Below, in pieces: positions 1 to 9,000 of a DNA stretch of 14,381 nt. The stretch is from Candidatus Stygibacter frigidus. GTDB lineage: Bacteria > Cloacimonadota > Cloacimonadia > Cloacimonadales > TCS61. A program made the position numbers and the translations under genes. Below the pieces are notes generated by a model. The model was not told the DNA's origin, made no database searches, and saw only the letters and a list, made by a program, of their open reading frames with translations. The stretch covers positions 1-14,381 of the forward strand of contig JAVCCT010000276.1 of NCBI GenBank assembly GCA_030765325.1. Direction: 5' to 3'. Positions within the stretch are counted from its first letter, which is position 1; every line of letters starts with the position of its first letter.

Positions 1-94
1 CTCTTCTGCACCATTCTTTTTTTATACAACCAGGTTCCCAATATTTCCCACCTCCAGAATTATCCCGGCACACTAATATTATTGTAACACCCAT
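1..94 (-). CDS. Possible edge-truncated small ORF, unknown
   Basis: Reading the minus strand from an ATG at 94-92, the frame stays open for 31 codons to the window edge. The peptide contains CRDNSGGGKYWEPGC and a basic end rich in Trp, Cys and Lys. I do not recognise it. The support is that the sense strand would be purine-rich, as in the other genes here, and that the residue mix is not obviously random. Against it, there is no good ribosome binding site before the ATG, only a weak GAGAG, and 31 codons can be open by chance. A stop lies in frame five codons upstream of the ATG, so the frame does not extend further that way. If real, it would diverge from gene 1. Confidence 0.2.
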   Translation of the reverse strand, partial: MGVTIILVCRDNSGGGKYWEPGCIKKEWCRR

Positions 95-446
95 TCTCTC
101 ATTATTTCAGATCAAGTTCTACCAATTTACATCACCGTAACTGCCAAACAAGCGTAACAACAAAGCACAATATAACATAAAAATGTCAGTATGTGCTATG
201 TTGCTTTACTTCTAATCTACGACATAAGATTTAAATAATGTATAAATATGGTAGATATAGAGATACTATAAAAAAAGATAACGGTAATATGAAATTAGAA
301 CCAAAAACGTGTTATATTTGCTAAAAATGTTTCCTATTGATAAATAGGTATGTATATAAATTAATGAAAATAATATTTAAAATGCTTCTTACTGGTTTTG
401 TTTTTTGATTAAAATGGGTGATAATATCGCAAAACTGGGAATTCTA

Positions 447-474
447 TTGACAGAAAAAATATGTTAGATATCAT
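447..474 (+). promoter_or_regulatory. Sigma70-like promoter
   Basis: A perfect TTGACA (447-452) is followed 16 bases later by TATCAT (469-474), which matches TATAAT at five of six positions. Transcription would start near 481, about 20 bases before a strong ribosome binding site and a 17-codon ORF. If the transcript continued it would give gene 1 a leader of about 400 bases. The primary sigma factor of this lineage may prefer other boxes, so the call rests only on consensus match and position. Confidence 0.45.
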
Positions 475-502
475 TTAATAGTCTGTAATGATAGGAGGTT
501 TT

Positions 503-556
503 ATGAATAGACTAACAGTTAGGAGTTTTAACAATTTCAGGAGAATTACGTGGTAG
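503..556 (+). CDS. Tiny ORF, 17 aa, possible leader peptide
   Basis: An ATG at 503 lies four bases after an AGGAGG (493-498), one of the strongest ribosome binding sites in the window. It opens a 17-residue basic peptide, MNRLTVRSFNNFRRITW, that ends in TAG (554-556). It sits just downstream of the best promoter match in the region. The last base of the stop codon is the first base of a GTG that opens the next small ORF, an arrangement typical of translational coupling. I recognise no family. It could be a leader peptide, a small basic protein, or the start of a gene whose remainder has decayed. Confidence 0.35.
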   Translation: MNRLTVRSFNNFRRITW

Positions 557-660
557 TGAAGAATGCCTGGCAAAGAAGGCAAGCAAAGAGAGCTCAGCAG
601 GGAGAAAATCCTTGGGTTGGGACAAAGAAATTAATCATGGATTTATTTTTAAAAATTTAA
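556..660 (+). CDS. Tiny ORF, 34 aa, overlaps previous stop
   Basis: A GTG at 556 overlaps the preceding TAG as TAGTG and opens a 34-residue frame ending in TAA (658-660). The product is strongly basic and Gln/Trp-rich in its first half (WQRRQAKRAQQGENPW) and hydrophobic at its end (IMDLFLKI). There is no independent ribosome binding site, so translation would depend on coupling to the 17-codon ORF, or on a frameshift that joins the two. I do not recognise the sequence. Base composition in 540-630 is visibly richer in G and C than the surrounding intergenic DNA, which suits either a coding remnant or a structured RNA. Confidence 0.25.
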   Translation: MKNAWQRRQAKRAQQGENPWVGTKKLIMDLFLKI

Positions 661-829
661 TATATATCGTAAATTGTTTGACATTATGGAGCTTTGAGTG
701 TGACGTAACCGGGAATGGGAAGGCTGTGATAGCTATTAATCGATGCTATTGATAAAGTAGAATAAACAAATTGATATAGAGTTAGGTTGAAATATGCTAT
801 TGTGGTAATTTGGGAATGAAAATTGCTTA

Positions 830-835
830 TATAAT
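830..835 (+). promoter_or_regulatory. Candidate -10 box for gene 1
   Basis: A perfect TATAAT occurs here. A start of transcription near 842 would give gene 1 a short leader of about 43 bases that includes its ribosome binding site. No good -35 box lies at 16-18 bases upstream; the nearest, TTGGGA at 810-815, is too close. In such AT-rich DNA a chance TATAAT is quite likely. Confidence 0.25.
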
Positions 836-884
836 TGGTTATAGAAGTGAAATGAAGTAAATAAAAAGAAAATGGAGGCTAAAT

Positions 885-3800
885 ATGAAGAAATTAACAG
901 TTACATTATTGATTATGTCAACAATATTGATGCTGGGAGCAAAAATTGTCAATTTGAGTGACAGTAGCACCGGAATTACGGTTATTGATGAGACTGCTGG
1001 CAATACAGTCTTAGAATATAATTGTGGGAGCTTTAAGACAGGAGATGTAACCATCGACGGAGAAATATGGAATCAGGTTATACTGGCAGGTGAAAGCGTG
1101 TGGCAACAGGTTGGAGCGCCTGGATTACCTCAGTTAAAACGAGAAGTGATAATCCCTGGCAATTCTGCTATGGCAGTGGAAGTGATTGCAAGTGAATATA
1201 TTGATATGAAAATGAAAGTTGCTCCATCCAAAGGAATCCTATCACGTGAGATTGATCCTGCAGATATAGATTACATTTTTGGAGAAACTTATTCAGAAGA
1301 TGAATACTTCCCGCAAATGCTGACAAGTTTGGGGAATCCCTATATATTTCGTGACTATCGGGGAGTATCAGTAAAGATAAATCCATTTCAATATAATGGT
1401 GTAACCGGCAATTTACGGGTATATACACATCTGGAATTACGAGTAGTTGCCAGCGGATCAAGCAATGAAAATATTAAATCTGAAGAGCCATCAGCGATAA
1501 ATCATGAGTTTGCCAAGCTATATGAACGGCATTTTATTAATTACGGCAGTGATCGTTATAATGTGATAGAAGAGCAGGCTGGAAGAATGGTGATCATCAG
1601 TTATGGTGATTTTATAGATGAGATGCAGCCTTTTGTGGACTGGAAAAATCAGAAAGGTATTGCTACGACTATTGTAGATGTTAACACTATTGGAAATAAT
1701 TCTACCAGTATTCAGAATTTTATTAGTTCAGAATATGATGCAGATGATGGACTGGTTTGGGTATTACTGGTTGGGGATAATGCGCAGGTGGCAAGTAAGC
1801 TATACAGCGGAGCAGGTGGAGATCCTCAATATTCATATCTGGAGGGTAATGATAATTATTCAGAGATATTTATCGGCAGGTTTTCCGCTCAGACAGCAGC
1901 ACAGGCAGCCACTCAAGCGGAAAGGTCAGTATATTATGAGAGGGATATAGCCGAAGGCGACTGGATGCAGAAAGGAGTAGGAATTGCTTCCTCACAGGGA
2001 GCAGGATCGGGTCACTATGGAGAAGCAGACTATGTTCATATAGGATATATCAGAGATGATCTGCTTGATTATGGATATTCGCAAGTGGATGAGATATATG
2101 ACACAAATGGAGCGAATGCTTCTATGGTATCAAATGCCCTGAATGAGGGAAGAGGGATAATAAATTACTGTGGTCATGGCAGCACCACTTCCTGGTCAAC
2201 CACAGGATTCAATGTGTCCTATGTAAATGCCCTTACAAATGATTATATGTTGCCCTTTATTCAGTCCATAGCCTGTGTTAATGGTAATTTTACGAATGCA
2301 ACCTGTTTTGCTGAAGCCTGGATGCGAGCAACTCACAATGGTGCTCCCACAGGAGCAGTTGCCATATTTGCATCATCGATCAATCAAAGCTGGGCACCAC
2401 CAATGTATGCTCAGGACGAATCAGTTGATCTGCTGTGTGCAGAAGATTTAAATACTTTGGGTGGATTATGGTTTAATGGTGTATCATATATGATAGAACA
2501 AAGTAGTGATATATCCATGGCAAAAACCTGGCATATTTTTGGTGACCCTTCTTTGCAGGTGCGTACGAAGCAACCAGTTGAGATGGATTTAACCTTTTCG
2601 CCCACAATTGTGATGGGTCAGGAAAGCTATTTAGTGGAAACAGAGATAGAGGGTGCACTAATTTGCCTGAGTTATCAGGGAGAGATATTAGCTCAAGGTT
2701 ATAGTGGAGCTGATGGCAATGCTTCTATTGCATTAGGAGAACTTCCTGAGGAATCTTGTAATCTAACTTTGACGGTAAGTGGATATAATAAGATCACAGA
2801 TATCCAGGATATTCAATTGATGTCAGCAGGTGGGGCATTTTTGCAGATGGTAAATTATGATGTAAGTTCTGGAGATGATGATGTATTGGATGCCGGAGAA
2901 AATGCAGAACTGAGTATAAGTTTGATCAACATAGGATATGAAGATGCTGATAACGTAGATTTTGTATTAACATGTGAGAATCCTGATGTTTCCATAATAG
3001 ACGGCAGTGAAAATATTACTACGATTGGTCAGAATGAAATGACAGACCTGATTGATATATTTAGTTTCAGTATCAGTGAAGAAGCGTTAAATGGATTACC
3101 TGTTACTTTTAGTATAAGTGCAACATCTGGAGATCAGGAATGGATATTCACAATTGGAGAGATAATATCAGCAGAAGCTGGACTTATTTCTAACCTCGAG
3201 TCAATTGATATATATTTGGATCCTGATGAGACAGGAATGAGTGAACTGGGATTAAAAAACAATAATTATGAAGGTTCATTAAACTATACCATATTCATTG
3301 ATGAAACAACGGGTAACAGGAGCATTGCAGGCTCTACGTTGACGTGCAGTGCAGGAGGATTTGAGCCCGGTGAATCAGTTGACTGGACTTTTACATGTGA
3401 AAATAACAGTGTTGATTGGGAATATATAAAGGACATCGTTATCGATTTTCCAGTAGGAATTACTGTGAATAGTGCCGGAGATTTTACTGGTGGAAGTGAT
3501 GATCTGGGATTTACTGGTGAGCTTGGTGATGGAGCGAGCTGTAATTGGCATGGAGAGAACTCATCAGGTTGGGGAAACCTGCACAATGGTGAAACGGCAA
3601 CCGCTACCCTTAATCTGACAATTACTCCTGGATTTATTGGAGATATAGAATTAAGCTGGCAGTTAACTGGAGATAATTATGCTTCAGCTCCTCATCAGAT
3701 CAATGGTGTGATAGATATCTTAAGTGGTGGAACAGAAATAACCTGGCTTTCTATAGATGGATTATCAGGTAGTCTGGCACCTGGTGAAGAGGTAGTTAAA

Positions 3801-4775
3801 AGTCTTGATTTTAATACAGCCGGACTTGCAAGTGGTATTTATACTGCAGATTTGCTGATCAACGGCACTGATAATTCACTCGTTGTACCGGTAATATTAT
3901 ATGTTGGAATGGGGATAATTCAATATGGTGATGTTGATGAAAATGGACAGGTTGAATCTTTTGACAGTTCATTGATCTTGCAATACATTGTGGGTCTCGA
4001 CCCTCAAGCCGTACCATTACCATGGGAAGAATGGCGGATAATACGAGCTGATGTGGATGGTAATGGTACCGTGGAAGCATATGACGCAGGATTGGTATTG
4101 CAGTTTGTGGTTGGATTGATTGATGAATTTCCGGCTGCTGCTGGGAGAGAACATACTCCACCTTATGGTGACGCAGATATAAGAGTAAATACTGATAATG
4201 AACTGGAATTTTATACTCGGGGAGAAGTATATTCACTGGAAGTCATGAGCCGGACACATGAATTTGTGCTTGAAGCTCCTCAGGTCGGCAATGATGTTAT
4301 GTGTGCATATAATACTGCTAATGACATTTATCGATATGCCCTGGCAGGTTACGGTGAATTTAATAGAGCTGAGAGTTGTTTGAATATCCCCGTGAGAGGT
4401 TATATCCCCCAGGGAGAATTAACTTTATACCTGAAAGTAAATGGTTATGAATATGAAAAAACTGTCTATTTAGGTGATAATGGCAATGTGGCACCAGTGG
4501 TATCTACTCTGAATGGTAATTACCCAAATCCCTTTAATCCTGTGACAACCATTGACTATTCGATATCAGATAATGATTTGGTAATTATGAGTATTTATAA
4601 TATCAAAGGTCAGCTTGTTAAGAATTTATTGAGCACCAATCAGGAAGCAGGATATCATCAGGTGATCTGGGATGGGAGAGATGAAAAGGGTAATATGAGT
4701 TCCAGTGGAGCATATATCTGCATGATGCGCACTTCAGATGGAGTTCAAACCAGAAAAATGATCTTACTAAAATAA
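885..4775 (+). CDS. Secreted gingipain-type (C25) peptidase with dockerin-like and T9SS sorting domains
   Basis: Predicted cell-surface cysteine endopeptidase of 1296 residues. The start is supported by GGAGG (874-878) six bases upstream and by a hydrophobic signal peptide (residues 1-19). A C25 propeptide-like region (about 40-205) precedes the catalytic domain (about 230-560), which ends in the family's GDPSL motif (Asp554). The catalytic pair is visible: His431 in CGHGS and Cys464 in IACVNGNF, 33 residues apart, the spacing I recall for gingipains. Downstream come an Ig-like domain (about 566-643), a CARDB-like beta-sandwich (about 650-760) and further beta domains to about 1010. A dockerin-like module follows (1014-1083; EF loops DVDENGQVESFD and DVDGNGTVEAYD), then a beta-rich domain (about 1095-1200) and a FlgD-like sorting tail (NYPNPFNPVT at 1212, ending KMILLK). 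Export should be by Sec then T9SS, with the propeptide removed. Substrate specificity cannot be read from the sequence. Confidence 0.9.
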   Translation: MKKLTVTLLIMSTILMLGAKIVNLSDSSTGITVIDETAGNTVLEYNCGSFKTGDVTIDGEIWNQVILAGESVWQQVGAPGLPQLKREVIIPGNSAMAVEVIASEYIDMKMKVAPSKGILSREIDPADIDYIFGETYSEDEYFPQMLTSLGNPYIFRDYRGVSVKINPFQYNGVTGNLRVYTHLELRVVASGSSNENIKSEEPSAINHEFAKLYERHFINYGSDRYNVIEEQAGRMVIISYGDFIDEMQPFVDWKNQKGIATTIVDVNTIGNNSTSIQNFISSEYDADDGLVWVLLVGDNAQVASKLYSGAGGDPQYSYLEGNDNYSEIFIGRFSAQTAAQAATQAERSVYYERDIAEGDWMQKGVGIASSQGAGSGHYGEADYVHIGYIRDDLLDYGYSQVDEIYDTNGANASMVSNALNEGRGIINYCGHGSTTSWSTTGFNVSYVNALTNDYMLPFIQSIACVNGNFTNATCFAEAWMRATHNGAPTGAVAIFASSINQSWAPPMYAQDESVDLLCAEDLNTLGGLWFNGVSYMIEQSSDISMAKTWHIFGDPSLQVRTKQPVEMDLTFSPTIVMGQESYLVETEIEGALICLSYQGEILAQGYSGADGNASIALGELPEESCNLTLTVSGYNKITDIQDIQLMSAGGAFLQMVNYDVSSGDDDVLDAGENAELSISLINIGYEDADNVDFVLTCENPDVSIIDGSENITTIGQNEMTDLIDIFSFSISEEALNGLPVTFSISATSGDQEWIFTIGEIISAEAGLISNLESIDIYLDPDETGMSELGLKNNNYEGSLNYTIFIDETTGNRSIAGSTLTCSAGGFEPGESVDWTFTCENNSVDWEYIKDIVIDFPVGITVNSAGDFTGGSDDLGFTGELGDGASCNWHGENSSGWGNLHNGETATATLNLTITPGFIGDIELSWQLTGDNYASAPHQINGVIDILSGGTEITWLSIDGLSGSLAPGEEVVKSLDFNTAGLASGIYTADLLINGTDNSLVVPVILYVGMGIIQYGDVDENGQVESFDSSLILQYIVGLDPQAVPLPWEEWRIIRADVDGNGTVEAYDAGLVLQFVVGLIDEFPAAAGREHTPPYGDADIRVNTDNELEFYTRGEVYSLEVMSRTHEFVLEAPQVGNDVMCAYNTANDIYRYALAGYGEFNRAESCLNIPVRGYIPQGELTLYLKVNGYEYEKTVYLGDNGNVAPVVSTLNGNYPNPFNPVTTIDYSISDNDLVIMSIYNIKGQLVKNLLSTNQEAGYHQVIWDGRDEKGNMSSSGAYICMMRTSDGVQTRKMILLK

Positions 4776-4789
4776 AAAAAAGAATCCGA

Positions 4790-4819
4790 GGGGGGGACAA
4801 CGTAATGTATGTCCCCCTC
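4790..4819 (+). terminator. GC-rich hairpin between genes 1 and 2
   Basis: GGGGGACA (4792-4799) pairs perfectly with TGTCCCCC (4810-4817) around a ten-base loop. A G-T wobble and a G-C pair extend the stem to 4790/4819. The following bases, CTTAATTTGG, make only a weak U-tract. It lies 15 bases after the stop of gene 1 and eight bases before the ribosome binding site of gene 2. It probably terminates or attenuates transcription from gene 1, or protects that mRNA's 3' end. Confidence 0.65.
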
Positions 4820-4827
4820 CTTAATTT

Positions 4828-4832
4828 GGAGG
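4828..4832 (+). promoter_or_regulatory. Ribosome binding site that selects the GTG start of gene 2
   Basis: GGAGG lies four bases before GTG at 4837. The frame that follows begins with a typical signal peptide (KQFLIVVLILLVGLLSA), so the GTG is the start codon even though the other two large genes use ATG. Confidence 0.7.
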
Positions 4833-4836
4833 TTTA

Positions 4837-5925
4837 GTGAAACAGTTTCTTATTGTAGTATTAATTTTATTAGTCGGTTTATTATCTGCTGCCTGGGTAG
4901 ATACCGGATTAACGGCAGACAATATCATGGAATGCACAGATTCCAATAACAGCGAGACAAATATTGAATTTAATCTGGATGGTTATAGCCTGGATTTAGA
5001 GAATCTTGATGGGATTGACTGGCAGGTATTATCACATCCCGAAGCAGGAGAATTACTCGAGATTGGCAAGCCTGACATTCCAGTTTTTTCAAAATTATTA
5101 GCTATTCCAGCAAGCGCTAAATTAAGTGTAGAGGTAACGGAATCGAGAGAAAAAATTATCCGTGATATAATGATAAAACCTCAGGGTGAATTGATCCTCG
5201 AAAGTGAAGGCGGGGGAGAGAGTTTTACAATTGATCAGGATTTTTATGCCCTTGATCAGGAATTTCCAGGAGAACTTGTAATATTAGGTGATGAGGCAGT
5301 TATGAGGGATTTTCATATAGTAAGACTGACCATACAGCCATTTCAATATAATCCTGGAACCAGAGAACTGAGAGTAATCAGCTCAATGCAGATCAAAGTG
5401 ACTTCTATAGGGAATGAGCCAATCCGAGGAGAAAGGAAAATTTCCAGAGCTTTTGAACCAATATATAAAGGGACAATTTTGAATTACAACCAGATCGTGG
5501 AAAGACCAGAATTTCAAGCACCATGTTATCTATTCATTTATCCCAATAATACTACCGTACACAATATTCTTGCATATCTGCTGGACTGGAAAACAGAAAA
5601 AGGATTTGAAGTACATTCAGCCAGCACTTCTTTAACCGGAACCAGCACAACTTCAATAAAGAATTATATTCAAAGTGCTTATGACAATTGGGAGAATCCT
5701 CCGGAATTCGTATGTCTGGTGGGTGATCATGGAGGAAGCTACAGTATTCCTACTTATTTTGAAACTTATTCAGGTTATAATGGAGAAGGGGATCAGCCCT
5801 ATTCACAATTGGATGGAGGAGATATTTTAGCAGATGTGATGGTGGGTAGATTACCATATAACAACACTTCTGAATTGCAGACTTTGGCATCTAAGATAAT
5901 TAATTATAATCTAATCCTTATATAG
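4837..5925 (+). CDS. N-terminal fragment: signal peptide, propeptide and half of a C25 domain
   Basis: This 362-codon fragment starts with GTG. It has a signal peptide (about 1-18), a propeptide-like region (about 40-210) that parallels gene 1, including the shared IQPFQYN.GTRELRV type segment, and the first half of the peptidase fold (about 227-355). The family's buried strands are visible as FVCLVGD and ADVMVGRLPYNN, the counterparts of WVLLVGD and SEIFIGRFSAQ in gene 1. The frame then runs into a premature TAG before either catalytic residue. Alone it would be exported but inactive, and it carries no sorting signal. Confidence 0.8.
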   Translation: MKQFLIVVLILLVGLLSAAWVDTGLTADNIMECTDSNNSETNIEFNLDGYSLDLENLDGIDWQVLSHPEAGELLEIGKPDIPVFSKLLAIPASAKLSVEVTESREKIIRDIMIKPQGELILESEGGGESFTIDQDFYALDQEFPGELVILGDEAVMRDFHIVRLTIQPFQYNPGTRELRVISSMQIKVTSIGNEPIRGERKISRAFEPIYKGTILNYNQIVERPEFQAPCYLFIYPNNTTVHNILAYLLDWKTEKGFEVHSASTSLTGTSTTSIKNYIQSAYDNWENPPEFVCLVGDHGGSYSIPTYFETYSGYNGEGDQPYSQLDGGDILADVMVGRLPYNNTSELQTLASKIINYNLILI

Positions 5926-6017
5926 GTAATACTAACTGGTATCGCAGAGCTTTACTGGTAGGTGATTCGTCATCTTCTGGTCAGTCGACTATAGTTACGT
6001 GTAAGGCAGTTAAGGAA

Positions 6018-9000
6018 ATGATCCAGGAAGATAATAGTGCATTTATGTTTAATGAAGTCTATAGTGGTGATTTTGATGGACAGATGAATTCCGCTATCAA
6101 TACTGGTGTGAGTGTGATGTGCTATCGAGGTTATATGGGCATGTCCGGTTGGAATTCAAGTGATATCAGTTCACTCACAAATGGTTTTATGCTTCCCTTT
6201 GCGACGATACTCACCTGTGCATCAGGAGGTTTTGCCGGTAATAACTGCAATAGCGAATATTTTGCCAAAGCAGGGACATCTACGAACCCCAAGGGAGCTA
6301 TTGGAGCCATAGGCACTGCAACTACTGGAACACATACCTGTTTCAATAATAGTGTGACCCTGGGGACACATTCAGGAATCTACCAGGAAGGGATATACAG
6401 CATGGGAGGCGCTTTGGTGCGAGGTAAGCTGAATTTGTATTTATCTTATCCCCAAAATCCCGGTTATGCAGTGGATATATTCTCACACTGGAATAGTCTG
6501 ATGGGAGATCCCGGACTTGATATATTCACTGATATTCCCAGAGAATTAAATATAGATTATGAAGATGAGATCAATATCGGGCTTGAGTATCTGGAAATAG
6601 ATGTGAGTCTGCTTTCTGGATTGGGAGTAGAAAATGCCTGGATTTCTCTGGTTCAGGATAATCAATATGTAAGTGCTTACTCTAATACTAATGGTAGTGC
6701 CTTTATTCCCCTGGCAAATTTTAGTCAGGGAGAAGTAACACTGACTGTAACAGGTCATAATTGTCATCCATATCAATCAACGATCGATATTGTAAATGAT
6801 GCCAGCCTGGTAACAATGAGTGATATTACAATTGATGATGATTCAAATGGCAATTCACAAGGTAATAATGATGGAGTCTGCAATGCAGGAGAGACAATTG
6901 AATTATGGATTAATATGCATAATTTTGGAGGATCTTCTGAAAGTAATGTTGCGATGAACATGCGCTCAACTTCACCTTTTGTATCCATATTAAGCAATAA
7001 TATTTCTTATGGTACTATAGCAGCAGGGGAAACAGCAGAAGCTCTGGAGCCTTATATAATTTCATTAGGATCAGAGACTCCTGGTAATATTAATATCATG
7101 TTTTCGATGGATATAAGTGCCACTGGCGAGAGCTGGATAGATGCTTTGGAGATATCTGTCAGCGGACCAATGCTTGATTATGATCATTATAATATTATCG
7201 GGGGAAATGCTATTCTCGATCCTGGTGAAATGGCAGAGATGTATGTGACTTTAAATAATCTTGGAGATCTTGCTGCCTATGGAGTATCAGCAACCATCTC
7301 CTGTGAGGATGACAGGATATCGATAGTGGATGATTATGGAAGTTTTGGGACCATTAATCCCGGCAGCAGTGCAAATAATAATGCGAACAGATTCCAGGTA
7401 ACAGCAGATAGTCAGATCTTACCTGGTGAACAAATACCAGTTAATATATATATCACAACTGATAATTATTATACCAATACAAATTTTCTATTAGAGATAG
7501 GAACCGTGATGGTTTCAGATCCATTAGGTTCTGATGCGTATGGATATTACATCTATGATGATGAAGATGATGAATATAGCCTTGTTCCGTTTTATAACTG
7601 GTTTGAGATTGATCCTGCCTATGGGGGACCAGGGAATGACACTGGCATTAATTCTGATGTAGAACATGGACAAAGTGTATTGCTTGATCTACCCTTTGTG
7701 ATGCACTTTTATGGAGTGTCGTATAATCAGATCACAGTGTGCTCTAATGGCTGGGCTGCACCAGGAGTAACTGAGCAGGAAGGGTTTATGAACTGGCGTT
7801 TGCCCGGTCCTGGAGGACCTTCACCAATGATTGCCGCTTTCTGGGATGATTTGAGATGTACCAACGGGAATGTGTGTTATTATAATGATTCTGCCAATCA
7901 TCGCTATATCATTGAATGGTCAAGATTGCAGAATGAAGTGGGTAATGCAGAAGAGACCTTCCAGATAATAATTCGTAATCCAGTATATTATCCAACCCCA
8001 ACAGGTGATAGTGAAATACTGATAATGTATGATGTAGTAAATAATGTTAATAGCGGTTCTTATCGCGCTGATCATGGACAATATTGTACAACCGGTATAG
8101 AAGATCAGACTGGAACAATTGGTCTGGAATATACCTATAATAATACTTATCCCACCGCAGCAAAACCGCTGGAAGACAACATGGCACTCCTAATAACAAC
8201 TAATTCTCCAGCGATCCTGGAGCCCCCTGTAGCCATCCTGAATGCTCAGGAATTTATGTTTGTGCTTGAACCTGGAGAGACCAGTTATCAATCTCTGGAG
8301 ATCAGTAATGAAGGAGAAGCAAGTCTTGTATTTAATCTGAGTAAGGATTATTTGAGCAGCAGAGATAGCGGTGGTCCTGATGGATATGGTTATATGTGGT
8401 TTGATAGTGATGAAACAGGTGGACCAGAATATGACTGGTTAGATATCAGTAGCAATGGTACTCAAGTGGAATTCACTCATAATGATCAGGGAACTGATTT
8501 GATTGATATTGGTTTTAGTTATAATTTTTATGGTGAGGATTATACTCAGTTTCGGATCAATCCTAACGGCTGGATTGGTTTTGGAGACGATAACACCGGC
8601 TGGTCAAATTTAATATTGCCAAACACTGAAGGTCCAAAACCATCGATATGTCCTTTCTGGGATGATCTATATCCTCAAATTGGTGAAGACGGTGGAGGGG
8701 AAGTATATTATTATTCAGATGGCAGCCAGCTAATCGTTATGTTTGACGGGGTAGAACACTATTCTGGTCAAAACAATGGAACTTATGATTTTGAAGTGAT
8801 TATTAATAGTGATGGCGGGATCAAAATGCAATATCACCAGTTAGATGGTGATATAGATACCACAACAATTGGGATTCAAAATGCAACTGGAAATGATGGA
8901 TTGTGCATGGTTTATAATAATAACTATATCCACGAAGATATGGCAATAGAGTTTTACAAGATAGTTGATTGGCTTGATATATCTCAATCCAGTGGGATCA

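Larger units (their letters stand above)
1..884. other. Long upstream region without a sizeable gene
   Basis: No open reading frame of normal gene size is convincing here. The first about 180 bases are pyrimidine-rich on the + strand, the opposite of the three genes in the window, so any gene there would be on the minus strand. From about 180 to 480 the sequence is very AT-rich and featureless. From 447 onward there is a promoter-like pair, two tiny ORFs with a strong ribosome binding site, an AT-rich self-complementary stretch near 648-657, and a TATAAT box 50 bases before gene 1. I see no tRNA, rRNA, CRISPR array or insertion sequence end in it. Confidence 0.6.

Noticed and set aside
678..683. 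TTGACA as a second promoter for gene 1
   Set aside because: At 16-18 bases downstream there is only GTGTGACGT-type sequence with no -10 resemblance.
731..802. Repeated GCTATT words around an ATCGAT palindrome
   Set aside because: The units are six bases long and irregularly spaced. This is expected by chance in AT-rich DNA, and no longer repeat or array is present.
3859..4236. 125-codon minus-strand ORF opposite the dockerin region of gene 1
   Set aside because: It lies entirely inside the intact gene 1. Its His/Gln/Pro-rich product is the usual antisense shadow of Asp/Gly-rich codons, and it has no signal or family resemblance.
5900..5925. Programmed -1 frameshift as explanation of the split gene
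   Set aside because: No X-XXY-YYZ heptamer occurs in the overlap 5910-5925, and the tRNA at AAT or CTA could not re-pair after slipping. A single-base deletion explains the break more simply.
6010..6020. Independent translation start at ATG 6018
   Set aside because: The AAGG is only two bases from the ATG. The frame is open and family-like upstream to 5910, and the product would lack a signal peptide.
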